Assembly: GCA_902362435.1 (NCBI GenBank)
Contig: CABIWW010000011.1
Span: 62,001-126,000, forward strand
DNA: 64,000 bases
Source: Eubacteriaceae bacterium
Lineage (GTDB): Bacteria; Bacillota; Clostridia; Peptostreptococcales; Anaerovoracaceae
Reading direction: 5' to 3'
In this document: positions 9,032 to 17,752 of the stretch, one piece after another
Layout of the letters: each line of letters starts with the position of its first letter
How positions within the stretch are numbered: the first letter of the stretch is position 1
The notes under the pieces: model-generated
Database searches by the model: none
Told to the model about the DNA's origin: nothing
The model's input: the letters and a program-made list of their open reading frames with translations, nothing else
Made by a program: the position numbers and the translations under genes

Positions 9032-9088
9032 GGTTGCTTTTAAGCAAGTGTGATATTTAGTTGATTTTATTGTAGAAAGGTTTTATTT

Positions 9089-10399
9089 ATGAGTACATCG
9101 ATTTATATTCTTTTATTAGTACAGATTATTTTAATTGCATTGAATGCGATTTTTGCAAGTGCAGAGATTGCTGTTTTATCAATGAATGAAACAAAGTTAG
9201 AACGAATGGCAGAACAAGGTGATAGTCGGGCAAAGCGATTAGTACGATTAACACAAGAGCCGGCACGATTTCTTGCGACGATTCAGGTGGCGATCACATT
9301 GTCAGGATTTTTGGGAAGTGCTTTTGCAGCGGATAATTTCTCAGAACCTTTAGTTGACTGGGTTGCTGGAATGGGCGTGGATATTCCACGTTCTACTTTA
9401 GATACTGTAGCTGTTATATTGATTACATTGATTTTATCATATTTCACGTTGGTCTTTGGTGAATTAGTTCCGAAGCGGATCGCAATGAAAAAATCTGATG
9501 AGCTGGCAATGGGGGTTTCGGGACTGGTTACGGGAATCTCTATATTCTTTAAGCCGATCGTATCATTTCTCTCGATCTCAACAAATGCTGTCTTGAAGAT
9601 TTTTGGCATCGATCCAAATGAAACAGAAGACCGGGTAAGTGAAGAAGAAATACGTATGCTTGTTGATGCGGGAAGTGAAAAAGGAACAATAGATCATCAG
9701 GAAAAAGAATTTATTCAAAATGTTTTTGAATTCAATGATGTTATGGCTGGTACGATTGCTACACATCGAACAGATGTTACAATATTATGGATGTCTGATG
9801 ATGTGAAGGAGTGGGATGAAACGATCCACAATACACGACATACACTTTATCCCGTTTGTGGAGATTCGATAGATCGTGTTATTGGTATTTTAAATGCAAA
9901 AGACTATTTTAGATTAAAAGAAAAAAATAAGGATACGGTCATTGATTCTGCGATTTCTGCACCTTACTTTGTTATGGAAACTACAAAAGCAGATGTGCTT
10001 TTTAAAAATATGAAACAGTCGAAGCAATCTATGGCGATCGTATTAGATGAATATGGTGGAGTGGTCGGAATAGTGACACTTATTGATTTATTAGAAGAAA
10101 TAGTTGGCGATTTAAATGATATCGGACCGGTATCACCGGAAGAAACTGTTGTAAGAATAAGTGATAATAAATGGGAAGTGAAAGGAAATATACGATTAAG
10201 TGATATTGAAGACGCTACAGGTGTTACATTTGCAGCAGAAGACTGTGACACATTTACCGGATTTCTATTTCAAAAATTCAGTATGGTACCAAAGGATGGA
10301 GCTGCAAAAATAGAATTAGAAATAGAAAATATGCATATAATCATCGATAAAATAAAAGAGCATCAAGTTGAACATGCAATCATAGAAATCATAGAATAA
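9089..10399 (+). CDS. CNNM/CorC (HlyC)-domain divalent metal transporter
   Basis: 436-residue membrane protein of the CNNM (DUF21) plus CBS-pair plus CorC_HlyC family; members such as MpfA and CorC export or homeostatically move Mg2+ (or Co2+). Seen: N-terminal DUF21 with about four membrane helices and the conserved AEIAVLSMNETKLERMAEQG and GFLGSAFAAD, and ELVPKRIAMKK; two CBS repeats in 215-340 with MAIVLDEYGGVVGIVTL; a C-terminal CorC domain from about 350. Older annotations call these hemolysins, which is misleading. The base composition is clearly more AT-rich than the flanking chromosome, suggesting recent transfer. It has its own promoter and leader. Confidence 0.9.
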   Translation: MSTSIYILLLVQIILIALNAIFASAEIAVLSMNETKLERMAEQGDSRAKRLVRLTQEPARFLATIQVAITLSGFLGSAFAADNFSEPLVDWVAGMGVDIPRSTLDTVAVILITLILSYFTLVFGELVPKRIAMKKSDELAMGVSGLVTGISIFFKPIVSFLSISTNAVLKIFGIDPNETEDRVSEEEIRMLVDAGSEKGTIDHQEKEFIQNVFEFNDVMAGTIATHRTDVTILWMSDDVKEWDETIHNTRHTLYPVCGDSIDRVIGILNAKDYFRLKEKNKDTVIDSAISAPYFVMETTKADVLFKNMKQSKQSMAIVLDEYGGVVGIVTLIDLLEEIVGDLNDIGPVSPEETVVRISDNKWEVKGNIRLSDIEDATGVTFAAEDCDTFTGFLFQKFSMVPKDGAAKIELEIENMHIIIDKIKEHQVEHAIIEIIE

Positions 10400-10470
10400 A
10401 AAACTATGAAATCGCATTTGTAATTAAAAAAGTGATCATCATTACCTTATGTTATAAAAACAGAATAGAA

Positions 10471-10550
10471 AGTGACTTAAACGACTTATCTTGAATCGGA
10501 ATGACTTCAAATAAGTCGTTTTGTATATAGGTGACTTGGATGGAACGACC
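10471..10550. promoter_or_regulatory. Inverted repeat and GTGACTT..AACGAC motifs: terminator and/or activator sites
   Basis: AAACGACTTAT (10479-10489) and ATAAGTCGTTT (10511-10521) form an 11-bp inverted repeat that could end the CNNM transcript. The motif GTGACTTAAACGACTTA (10472-10488), GTGACTTGGATGGAACGAC (10531-10549) and GCGACTTGAACGATTCG (13714-13730) recurs about 85-170 bp upstream of both sigma-54 promoters, as activator (UAS) sites do. Which role is real is unresolved. The rest of 10400-10719 shows no gene. Confidence 0.5.
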
Positions 10551-10639
10551 TGAAAAGCTATTTTCCTCAAACGGGTAAAAACTTTCAGAACATTGAAAAC
10601 AGTGGCTTTGGTGAGTTCTTATAGAAAACTGCAGAAATC

Positions 10640-10655
10640 TGGCATAGTGCTTGCT
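10640..10655 (+). promoter_or_regulatory. Sigma-54 promoter for the M20D amidohydrolase
   Basis: TGGCAT-N5-TTGCT matches the -24/-12 consensus TGGCAC-N5-TTGCW with GG and GC at the required spacing. It lies 65 bases upstream of the amidohydrolase ATG, next to a gene for a sigma-54 activator. Confidence 0.85.
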
Positions 10656-10719
10656 CTATATAAATGCAAAGGATGAGGTCATGACTTAAGCTTTTAAAAG
10701 CAGAGGAAAGGAGAAGAGA

Positions 10720-12132
10720 ATGCCAGATTTAAAAGAGATAAAAGAGTTTATTATTGAATGGAATGAAGTTAACACAGCGGATTATTATGAAGCTTCAGAC
10801 CAAATATGGGAAAACCCGGAACTGTCCATGCAGGAATATAAATCATCACAAACATTGATTAATCTGCTTGAAAAAGCAGGCTTTGAAGTGGAAAAAGCTG
10901 TTGCTGGCATGCCTACGGCATTTATTGCCAGCTATGGCAGCGGAAAACCTGTTATAGGAATCAATTGCGAATATGATGCCCTTCCGGGACTTTCTCAGGA
11001 TAGAGAAAAGCTTGAAAAAGCACCGGTAAAACAGGGCGCTCCCGGACAGGGATGTGGACATAACCTGCTTGGAACTGCCGGTGTGAAAGCTGCAACTGCA
11101 ATTAAAGAGGTCATAGAAAAATTCAAACTGCCGGGTACTGTGAAAGTTATAGGTGCTCCTGCAGAGGAGTTGTGTCTGGGAAAGCCTTTTCTTGGCAAGG
11201 CCGGATACCTGTCAGGTTACGATGCATTTCTTGACTGGCACCCCTGGAATTATACGAAGGTAAATTATGATAGTTGTCAGGCATACATGAGTGTAAAATA
11301 TCATTTTACAGGCAGAACATGCCATGGCAATTCTCCATGGCATGGCAGAAGTGCACTGGATGCGGCTATGCTGCAGGGACATGCAGTGGAAATCATGAGA
11401 GAGCACATGTATCCGGGATGCCCACCAGATGCAGCGAACACGATAAATTATACATTTGTCACCACAGGACCTGAATTTCCAAGCGTGGTTCCGGATTATA
11501 CGACTGCATGGTATATAGGAAGGTTTATTACTACAGAGGACATGGAAAAAGCGCTCGAAAGAATAACAAAGTGTGCGGAGGCAGCCGCAATGGCAACGGA
11601 GACAGAAGTTGAGAGAGAACTTGTTACAGCGACACATCATAAAATCCCCAACAGAGTGTTGGCAGAGTGCATGTATAGCAATATGGTGCAGGTGGGCGCT
11701 CCTGACTTTTCATCAGAAGAACACAAAAAAGCCAAAGCTATACAACGTGAACTGGGACAGCCTGAAACCGGTATGCCAACAGAGATAGAACCGTTTGAGG
11801 GTGGCTACACGGTTCTGTGCGATACACCTGAATACAGCTGGAATGCACCTTATGCAACGGCTTGGATAGCTATGGGGATGAAGGACTGCGGATGGCACCA
11901 TTGGGGAGTAACAAGATGCGCAGGAGATACCATGGGACAGAAGAGTATGGACTGCGCCGCAAAGGTTATTTCAATGACTGCAGCAGATCTTTTGTACTCT
12001 CCGGAAATCCTGGCAAAAGCACATGCGGAATGGATGGAAAGAATGGAAGGAAAACAATATCAAAGTCTGCTTTTTGATGATATGGAGCCGCCCGTTAACC
12101 TGAACAAAGATACGATGTACAAATACAGATAA
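10720..12132 (+). CDS. M20D amidohydrolase, AbgB / p-aminobenzoyl-glutamate hydrolase-like
   Basis: 470-residue cytoplasmic zinc amidohydrolase of peptidase family M20D. Seen: IWENPELSMQEYKSS near residue 30, GINCEYDALPGLSQ near 82 (metal-ligand Asp region), PGQGCGHNLLGTAG near 107 and PAEELCLGKP near 145 with the catalytic glutamate, then the dimerisation lid and TRCAGDTMGQKSMD near 395. Closest remembered relatives are AbgB-type subunits that split p-aminobenzoyl-glutamate or related N-acyl amino acids; the substrate cannot be set from sequence. An AGAGGAAAGGAG site precedes the ATG. It has its own sigma-54 promoter and lies beside the activator gene, a carbamoylase and a symporter, so it is probably one arm of an inducible N-acyl/N-carbamoyl amino acid route. 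Confidence 0.85.
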   Translation: MPDLKEIKEFIIEWNEVNTADYYEASDQIWENPELSMQEYKSSQTLINLLEKAGFEVEKAVAGMPTAFIASYGSGKPVIGINCEYDALPGLSQDREKLEKAPVKQGAPGQGCGHNLLGTAGVKAATAIKEVIEKFKLPGTVKVIGAPAEELCLGKPFLGKAGYLSGYDAFLDWHPWNYTKVNYDSCQAYMSVKYHFTGRTCHGNSPWHGRSALDAAMLQGHAVEIMREHMYPGCPPDAANTINYTFVTTGPEFPSVVPDYTTAWYIGRFITTEDMEKALERITKCAEAAAMATETEVERELVTATHHKIPNRVLAECMYSNMVQVGAPDFSSEEHKKAKAIQRELGQPETGMPTEIEPFEGGYTVLCDTPEYSWNAPYATAWIAMGMKDCGWHHWGVTRCAGDTMGQKSMDCAAKVISMTAADLLYSPEILAKAHAEWMERMEGKQYQSLLFDDMEPPVNLNKDTMYKYR

Positions 12133-12244
12133 ACTGTATACAATGTAAATACAAGACAACATGCTGGTTTGTGTATGATGATGATCAGGTTCGGAAGTGT
12201 AAATGCTGTCATGTTTTTCAGGAAGGGGGTAGGGATTATTGAAT

Positions 12245-13696
12245 ATGCAAGACGATTTCTACAGGGAGCTTATAAACAAACTGGAAGACTATAAAAGTGC
12301 TTTGAAGAATGTAGGCTTTGCCGCATATGAGTTGTCGCGGATAAAAATGCCAGAAGATGAAAAAGAACTGCTGGATGCACTTGATGTCATAATAAACTCA
12401 AGTATTGAATTGAATTATATTCTTGATGAAGCTCCCAACAGTTTCGTTGTAAGTGATGAAAATGCCATCTGCATCAGAGTGAATAAGGCTTTTGAAAAAA
12501 TGGTAAAAATTTCACAAAAGGATATAGTCGGAGCCAATATGGAGGAAATGCATGAAAAAGAAATATTCAGGCCATCGGTATGCTGGCTGACATTGAAGGC
12601 AAGAGCACCGGTTTCTGTTCTGCAGGAAATCAAGGATATAAAAAACATGGTTGTAACAGGGGTTCCTGTTTTTGATAAGGAAGGAAATCTATTCAGAGTG
12701 TTTACCAATGCCGTAAAAGCGGACGAGGTGGAAGCAATAAACGAATATATAACAAAACTTCAGACACCGGAAGACGTCAAACAGAAAAAAATAATTGCCC
12801 GCAGTGCCTCTATGCAAAGCATTCTAAAGCTGGCGGATATTGTAAAAAACACTGACTCAAATATTCTGATAACTGGAGAAACCGGTACAGGAAAAAATGT
12901 AATTGCATCTTATATACATGAAACAAGTATAAGGGGCGCTCAAAAGATGATAAGTGTAAATTGCGGAGCTATCCCTGAAAAGCTTCTTGAATCTGAACTG
13001 TTTGGGTATGAGAAAGGTGCATTTACAGGAGCTGACAGGAAAGGTAAAAAAGGTCTTGTAGAAGCAAGTGCAGGAGGGACCCTCTTCTTGGATGAAATAT
13101 CTGAATTGCCATTGTTTCTTCAGGTCAAGCTTCTGAATTTCCTGCAAACAAAAAAAATCACCAGAGTGGGCGGAATAACAGAGCTTAGTGTTGATACTCG
13201 AGTAATTGCTGCGAGTAACAAACGACTAGATAAAGAGGTAAAAAAAGGAACCTTCCGGCAGGATCTTTATTATAGATTAAACGTAATACCTATACACATA
13301 CCATCTCTTGAAGAACGTAGAGACGACATTGTGGAAATGGCGGAATATTTTCTGGATTTTTACAGCAACAAGTATGGAAAAGAAATAAATTTGACCGAAG
13401 AAATAAAGGAATTCATAACAAACACCAAATGGCCGGGAAATGTCAGGGAATTAGAAAATTACATTGAGCGTCTTGTTATAACCAATGACATTAACCTGTG
13501 CATAAATCTGAGTAAAGATGATATGCTTCTGAATAACGATCATGAATTTTCTATTAAAAGGATTCCCGACGAGAAAGAACGAATTATTGCGTTATACGAA
13601 AAGCACCGAAGCAGTTACAAGGTTGCAGAAGAACTGGGTATAAGCCAGTCAACTGCATACAGAAAAATACGAAAATATATGAATGACTCAAAATGA
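12245..13696 (+). CDS. Sigma-54-dependent activator, PAS / AAA+ / Fis-HTH
   Basis: 483-residue enhancer-binding protein that remodels sigma-54 RNA polymerase using ATP. Seen: a PAS-like sensor at about 45-155, AAA+ domain with Walker A GETGTGKN near 211, the sigma-54 contact loop GAFTGA near 257, Walker B GTLFLDEISEL near 280, and a Fis-type helix-turn-helix at about 445-480 (VAEELGISQSTAYRKIRKY). It has no receiver domain, so it is a ligand sensor rather than a two-component regulator. The ATG at 12245 lies 10 bases after GTAGGG. It sits between the two sigma-54-promoted hydrolase genes and very likely controls both. Confidence 0.9.
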   Translation: MQDDFYRELINKLEDYKSALKNVGFAAYELSRIKMPEDEKELLDALDVIINSSIELNYILDEAPNSFVVSDENAICIRVNKAFEKMVKISQKDIVGANMEEMHEKEIFRPSVCWLTLKARAPVSVLQEIKDIKNMVVTGVPVFDKEGNLFRVFTNAVKADEVEAINEYITKLQTPEDVKQKKIIARSASMQSILKLADIVKNTDSNILITGETGTGKNVIASYIHETSIRGAQKMISVNCGAIPEKLLESELFGYEKGAFTGADRKGKKGLVEASAGGTLFLDEISELPLFLQVKLLNFLQTKKITRVGGITELSVDTRVIAASNKRLDKEVKKGTFRQDLYYRLNVIPIHIPSLEERRDDIVEMAEYFLDFYSNKYGKEINLTEEIKEFITNTKWPGNVRELENYIERLVITNDINLCINLSKDDMLLNNDHEFSIKRIPDEKERIIALYEKHRSSYKVAEELGISQSTAYRKIRKYMNDSK

Positions 13697-13812
13697 ATGA
13701 TTTGAGTTAGAAAGCGACTTGAACGATTCGACAGAAAAAACTGATTTTTTACATAAACTGCGCCCGTGCTTAAATTTCAATGATTCAAAGAATTACTGTC
13801 TTCTATGCTCTT

Positions 13813-13828
13813 TGGCATAAAAGTTGCG
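13813..13828 (+). promoter_or_regulatory. Sigma-54 promoter for carbamoylase-symporter unit
   Basis: TGGCAT-N5-TTGCG fits the sigma-54 -24/-12 consensus with exact spacing, 115 bases upstream of the carbamoylase start. It is nearly identical to the copy at 10640, arguing for one regulator serving both. Confidence 0.85.
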
Positions 13829-13942
13829 TTTTATTTGAGTAGCAGTTGTTGATATTGACTGCGGCTGTTTTAAAACCCTTAAGGATTTCGAAATCGCAAT
13901 TTATTATTTCATGTGGGATAAGAGAAAGGAGTGAAACGGTAT

Positions 13943-15172
13943 ATGAAAATAAACGAGAAAAGGCTTGAAGAACGAATGAATCGTATCAACAGTATTGCAG
14001 TTACAGCAGAATCCGGTATGATGCGGCTTGCCTTGACAGATGCTGATAAGGAAGCTCGGGATCTGATAGTATCATGGCTTGAAGAAGCCGGAATGGAAGT
14101 AAAGATTGATGACATGGGATCTGTTTACGGGATTTTAAAAGGAACCAATCCTGATGCAAAGCCGATTTGTGTTGGGTCTCATGCTGACACACAGCCTAAC
14201 GGTGGTAAATATGATGGCTTATTCGGCGTAATGGCAGGGCTTGAAGCTATTATTTCAATAAAAGAGAGCGGCAAAAGAGTTGAAAGCAGCCTTATACTTG
14301 TAGATTGGACAAACGAGGAGGGTGCGAGATTCGTTCCGCCTATGCTGGCAAGCGGAGTGGTTTCCGGCAAATTTGATTCTCAATGGGTATATGACAAAGA
14401 AGACGTTGATGGAATAAGGTATGAAGATGAGCTGATACGTATAGGTTATAAAGGGCAGAAAGAAAACAGGCTAAAGGGCATAAAAGCTTACTTTGAACCG
14501 CATATCGAGCAGGGACCGGTACTGGATGCCGAAGGAAAAAATTTTGGTGTTGTAACAGGTGCGTTAGGGATAACAGGCCTTGATGTTACCATAAAGGGTG
14601 AGGCAAATCACGCAGGGACAACGCCTATGAGCCACAGGAAAGATCCGGCCGCCGCAGCAGCAGAGGCAATATCTGCAATAAGGCAGAACTGTATTGATTT
14701 CGGAGACCCTGCTGTTCTGACGGTGGGAGTTATAAATGCAAGGCCTGCCAGCAAAAACATCGTACCGGGAGAAGTGTATTTCAGTGTGGATCTAAGATAT
14801 CATACTGATGAAGGGATGACGGAACTTGAAGAACAGACAAAACAGATTATTATGGAGATATGCAGCAAATATATCGTGTCAGTTGACATTGCGCGGTATT
14901 GGAGAGCAGATCCAGCATCTTTCAATGAATCGATAATATCCTGTGTCGAAGATGCGGCTCGTGAAAACAACATGAACTATATCAGAATTATCTCAGGTGC
15001 CGGACATGATGCTGTTTTTATCAACGAAGTCATGCCGACAGGTATGTTATTTGTGCCAAGCATAAAAGGTATGAGTCATTGCCCGCAGGAAGATACGCGC
15101 TGGGAAGATATTGTTAAAGGAGTAGAGATAACAGCAGACGTTCTGCTTAAACTAGATAAAGCAGATGTCTGA
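13943..15172 (+). CDS. Zn-dependent M20 hydantoinase/carbamoylase (allantoate/N-carbamoyl-amino acid amidohydrolase)
   Basis: 409-residue M20C enzyme of the AllC / HyuC / beta-ureidopropionase group, which removes the carbamoyl group of N-carbamoyl amino acids or allantoate. Visible metal-site motifs: VGSHADT with H80, GGKYDGLFG with D91, DWTNEEGARF with the Glu pair near 125, then FEPHIEQGPVLD, and the C-terminal SGAGHDAVF and GMSHCPQE. Full-length. The ATG at 13943 is chosen because the AGAAAGGAG site overlaps the possible GTG at 13931. The symporter gene follows by 81 bases, so the pair is likely co-transcribed from the sigma-54 promoter. The exact substrate is unknown. Confidence 0.88.
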   Translation: MKINEKRLEERMNRINSIAVTAESGMMRLALTDADKEARDLIVSWLEEAGMEVKIDDMGSVYGILKGTNPDAKPICVGSHADTQPNGGKYDGLFGVMAGLEAIISIKESGKRVESSLILVDWTNEEGARFVPPMLASGVVSGKFDSQWVYDKEDVDGIRYEDELIRIGYKGQKENRLKGIKAYFEPHIEQGPVLDAEGKNFGVVTGALGITGLDVTIKGEANHAGTTPMSHRKDPAAAAAEAISAIRQNCIDFGDPAVLTVGVINARPASKNIVPGEVYFSVDLRYHTDEGMTELEEQTKQIIMEICSKYIVSVDIARYWRADPASFNESIISCVEDAARENNMNYIRIISGAGHDAVFINEVMPTGMLFVPSIKGMSHCPQEDTRWEDIVKGVEITADVLLKLDKADV

Positions 15173-15253
15173 GATGCTTGATATTAAGTGATTTTGTTTT
15201 TGCTTAAATCATTACAGATGGTTGTTTTAATCAAGTTGAGAGGAGGTAAGTTT

Positions 15254-17032
15254 ATGCATACTACAGTTTTCATCTCATTGATAGTAATTGTCGTGCTGGT
15301 AATTGCATTTATTCTTGCAGGGGCATATCTGAGAAAAGTAGCAGTTACCGCAGATGATTTTCTGCTTGCCGGGAGAGGTGCACCTTTCTGGCTTATGGCA
15401 ACGGCTTTTCTTGGTGGTTATGTAGGCGGCGCAAGTGTTTCCGGATATGTAGGGTACGGTTATCAGGATGGTATTTCACAGATGTGGGCATCACTGTTTG
15501 TAGTAACCGGCAGTGTTGTGTTTATATTACTGTTTGCTCGCAGACTGAATTATTTTGGACGAACAACCAAAGCCGTTACAATCTCGGATTTCATATGCGC
15601 AAGATATGGCGAGGTAATGCGTCTGCCTGTAGGTATAGTAGCACTGATGAGACCGGCAATTCTGACCGGCATGCAGTTTTTAGCTATATCTACAGCAATG
15701 ACTGTTGTTTTTGGAACCAGCATAAGGTTTGGGGTTTTGAGTTCTTCTCTGATAATACTCCTGTATCTGATAACCGCAGGTCAGTATTCGGCACTGGTCA
15801 CTCAATGGTTCCAGGCGATTTTACAATCAATAGGTATATTGCTGTTCACACTGGTAGCAATAAAAACTATAGGAGAGCCTACCGAGGTAACAAAAGCTTT
15901 TTATACGGTACTGCCTGAAGGATTTACAAATTTTTTCAATCTGCCATTCTCAGTATTCAGCACATATCTGCTGACACTCGGATTGTTTTATCTTGCTGAT
16001 CCATGGATGTACATGTGGGCATATGTAGGAAAAACCCCAAAAGTAAGCTCTAATGGCATGCTGGCAGTTCTTGGCGGTTCATATTACAATGTTCTGCCGT
16101 TCCTGGGAGGAATGGCAATTCTCACAGGTGCACTAAAGGGTGTATTTTCAGTTCCTGAAGGTCTTGCAGGTGACAGTATGTATACATGGTTCACTCTTGA
16201 GTTTTCGGGAACATTTATAGGCGTTTTGGTTCTTGCAGGACTGCTTATGACTATAATTTCATGCGGCTCTTCATTTGCTATGAATGGAGTAACTATAATA
16301 ACGAGGGATATCTATAACAAAGCTATAAATAAGAATGCCACGGATAAACAGGTGCTCCGGGCCAGCAGGGTATCCGTACTGATAGTTGTAGGTATCGGTA
16401 TAGCCAGTGCATTGTGGCTGCCGATCCTTGTTCCGCTGTGGGTACTCGCACAGGCAATTGTTTTGTCAGGACTGTTTGCTACGTCAATGAGCGCCTGGTT
16501 CTGGAAACGTTCTACAACTGCGGGCGCAATGGCATCTACTGTTGGCGGAGCAGCAGCTGCATTTTTGTGGGCCGTGTATGCATGGATAAGTGAGGGAAGC
16601 CCTGGAGCATTGATTGGAGGATTTCATGCTGTTCATGTGGGTTTTATAACATCCATACCATTGATGATCATTGTAAGTCTGTGCACTAAACCGGATTATG
16701 ATCGGGCGGAGATAACCAGTTGGAAACGCCTTGGAAGAGAAATGTATTCATCTACGGATCTTCCGGAGTCAGAGCGGAATTTCGGAAAAGGGTTCTATGG
16801 ATATCTGGGTGCTGATACAAGTGGGTGGAAAACTTTCTGGGTATGTTTAACTATTATTTTCGGAGCTCATTATATTCTGTCATTTGCCTATGCGAATATG
16901 CATGTAGGCATTGCAATGACATGGGTATCAATAGTTGTAGGAACTCTCATGATTTTTATGATGGCTGTTTTAGGTGGAAAGGATATAGTCGGACTGTTTA
17001 AAACGACAGCCAAGAGCAGAAAGCAGGAATAA
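15254..17032 (+). CDS. Sodium:solute symporter (SSS family)
   Basis: 592-residue polytopic membrane protein with about 13 hydrophobic segments, of the SSS family (PutP/PanF/SglT fold) that imports a small solute with Na+. Typical features: DDFLLAGRGAPFWLMATAFLGGYVGG near residues 35-60 and a QWFQAILQ segment in the middle. I chose the ATG at 15254, eight bases after GAGGAGG, over a 22-codon longer form. Being in the same sigma-54 unit as the carbamoylase suggests it brings in the ureido- or acyl-amino acid substrate. That is inference from context. Confidence 0.9.
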   Translation: MHTTVFISLIVIVVLVIAFILAGAYLRKVAVTADDFLLAGRGAPFWLMATAFLGGYVGGASVSGYVGYGYQDGISQMWASLFVVTGSVVFILLFARRLNYFGRTTKAVTISDFICARYGEVMRLPVGIVALMRPAILTGMQFLAISTAMTVVFGTSIRFGVLSSSLIILLYLITAGQYSALVTQWFQAILQSIGILLFTLVAIKTIGEPTEVTKAFYTVLPEGFTNFFNLPFSVFSTYLLTLGLFYLADPWMYMWAYVGKTPKVSSNGMLAVLGGSYYNVLPFLGGMAILTGALKGVFSVPEGLAGDSMYTWFTLEFSGTFIGVLVLAGLLMTIISCGSSFAMNGVTIITRDIYNKAINKNATDKQVLRASRVSVLIVVGIGIASALWLPILVPLWVLAQAIVLSGLFATSMSAWFWKRSTTAGAMASTVGGAAAAFLWAVYAWISEGSPGALIGGFHAVHVGFITSIPLMIIVSLCTKPDYDRAEITSWKRLGREMYSSTDLPESERNFGKGFYGYLGADTSGWKTFWVCLTIIFGAHYILSFAYANMHVGIAMTWVSIVVGTLMIFMMAVLGGKDIVGLFKTTAKSRKQE

Positions 17033-17124
17033 TAAAAGTAAAGTTATCCTGTGATCTGTCAGGAAGTCCGGACGGGTAGAGCAGTTTCGCTGAATTAAAT
17101 TCTGAATGAAATTGCAAATATCCC

Positions 17125-17205
17125 TTGAAATTTCAATATCCATATGCTATCCTTATAAAGGTATAACTAATGAACTTAGTAAGAGTGGGTGAAACGCCCA
17201 CTCTT
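17125..17205 (+). promoter_or_regulatory. rimP operon promoter and leader hairpin
   Basis: TTGAAA (17125-17130), 17-bp spacer and TATCCT (17148-17153) form a sigma-A promoter. The leader then holds AAGAGTGGG (17181-17189) paired perfectly with CCCACTCTT (17197-17205). A hairpin of this kind is common ahead of rimP in Firmicutes and may be an attenuator or autoregulatory site. The promoter restarts transcription after the inserted 9.5 kb block. Confidence 0.65.
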
Positions 17206-17261
17206 TACTTTTGTAAACAGGAGAAAACCTGTTGTATTATAAAATCGAAAGAGAGATTTTT

Positions 17262-17735
17262 ATGGCGAAAAAGAAAATAACCGATACAGTAGAAGAACTT
17301 CTTGCCGGATTTCTGAAAGACGAAGACTATGAGCTTTACAACTGCGAGTATATAAAGGAAGGCAGAGACTGGTTCCTGCGCGTTTATATCGACAAGACGG
17401 CTCCGGATGAATATGTTGGTACGGAGGATTGTGAAAAGGTCAGCAGGTTCCTGAGCGAAAAGCTGGATGAGGAGGATCTGATAGAACAGAACTACTATCT
17501 CGAGGTTTCCTCACCCGGCATGGACAGACCGCTGATAAAGCGCGAGCATTACGAAAGATACACAGGAAGTGAAGTCGAGATAAAGCTTTACAAGGGAAAA
17601 GACGGAACGAAAAACATACAGGGCGTGCTGGACAGCATAGACGGAGATTCAGTAACGGTCACAGATCACAGCGGCAAGGTGTGGGAGCTTCAGTTGTCGG
17701 AGATAGCCAAGGCGAACCTGGCTGTTATTTTCTAA
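17262..17735 (+). CDS. rimP: Ribosome maturation factor RimP
   Basis: Assists 30S subunit assembly. 157 residues with the two-domain RimP pattern: N-terminal alpha/beta domain with ISCEY-like YNCEYIKEGRDWFLRVYIDK, CEKVSRFLSEKLDEEDLIEQNYYLEVSSPGMDRPL in the middle, and a C-terminal SH3-like barrel. Start taken at MAKKKITD (17262) rather than 10 codons earlier, since GAGAG lies just ahead. First gene of the nusA-infB operon; 17 bases to nusA. Confidence 0.95.
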   Translation: MAKKKITDTVEELLAGFLKDEDYELYNCEYIKEGRDWFLRVYIDKTAPDEYVGTEDCEKVSRFLSEKLDEEDLIEQNYYLEVSSPGMDRPLIKREHYERYTGSEVEIKLYKGKDGTKNIQGVLDSIDGDSVTVTDHSGKVWELQLSEIAKANLAVIF

Positions 17736-17752
17736 TTAGGAGGGTATGAAAA

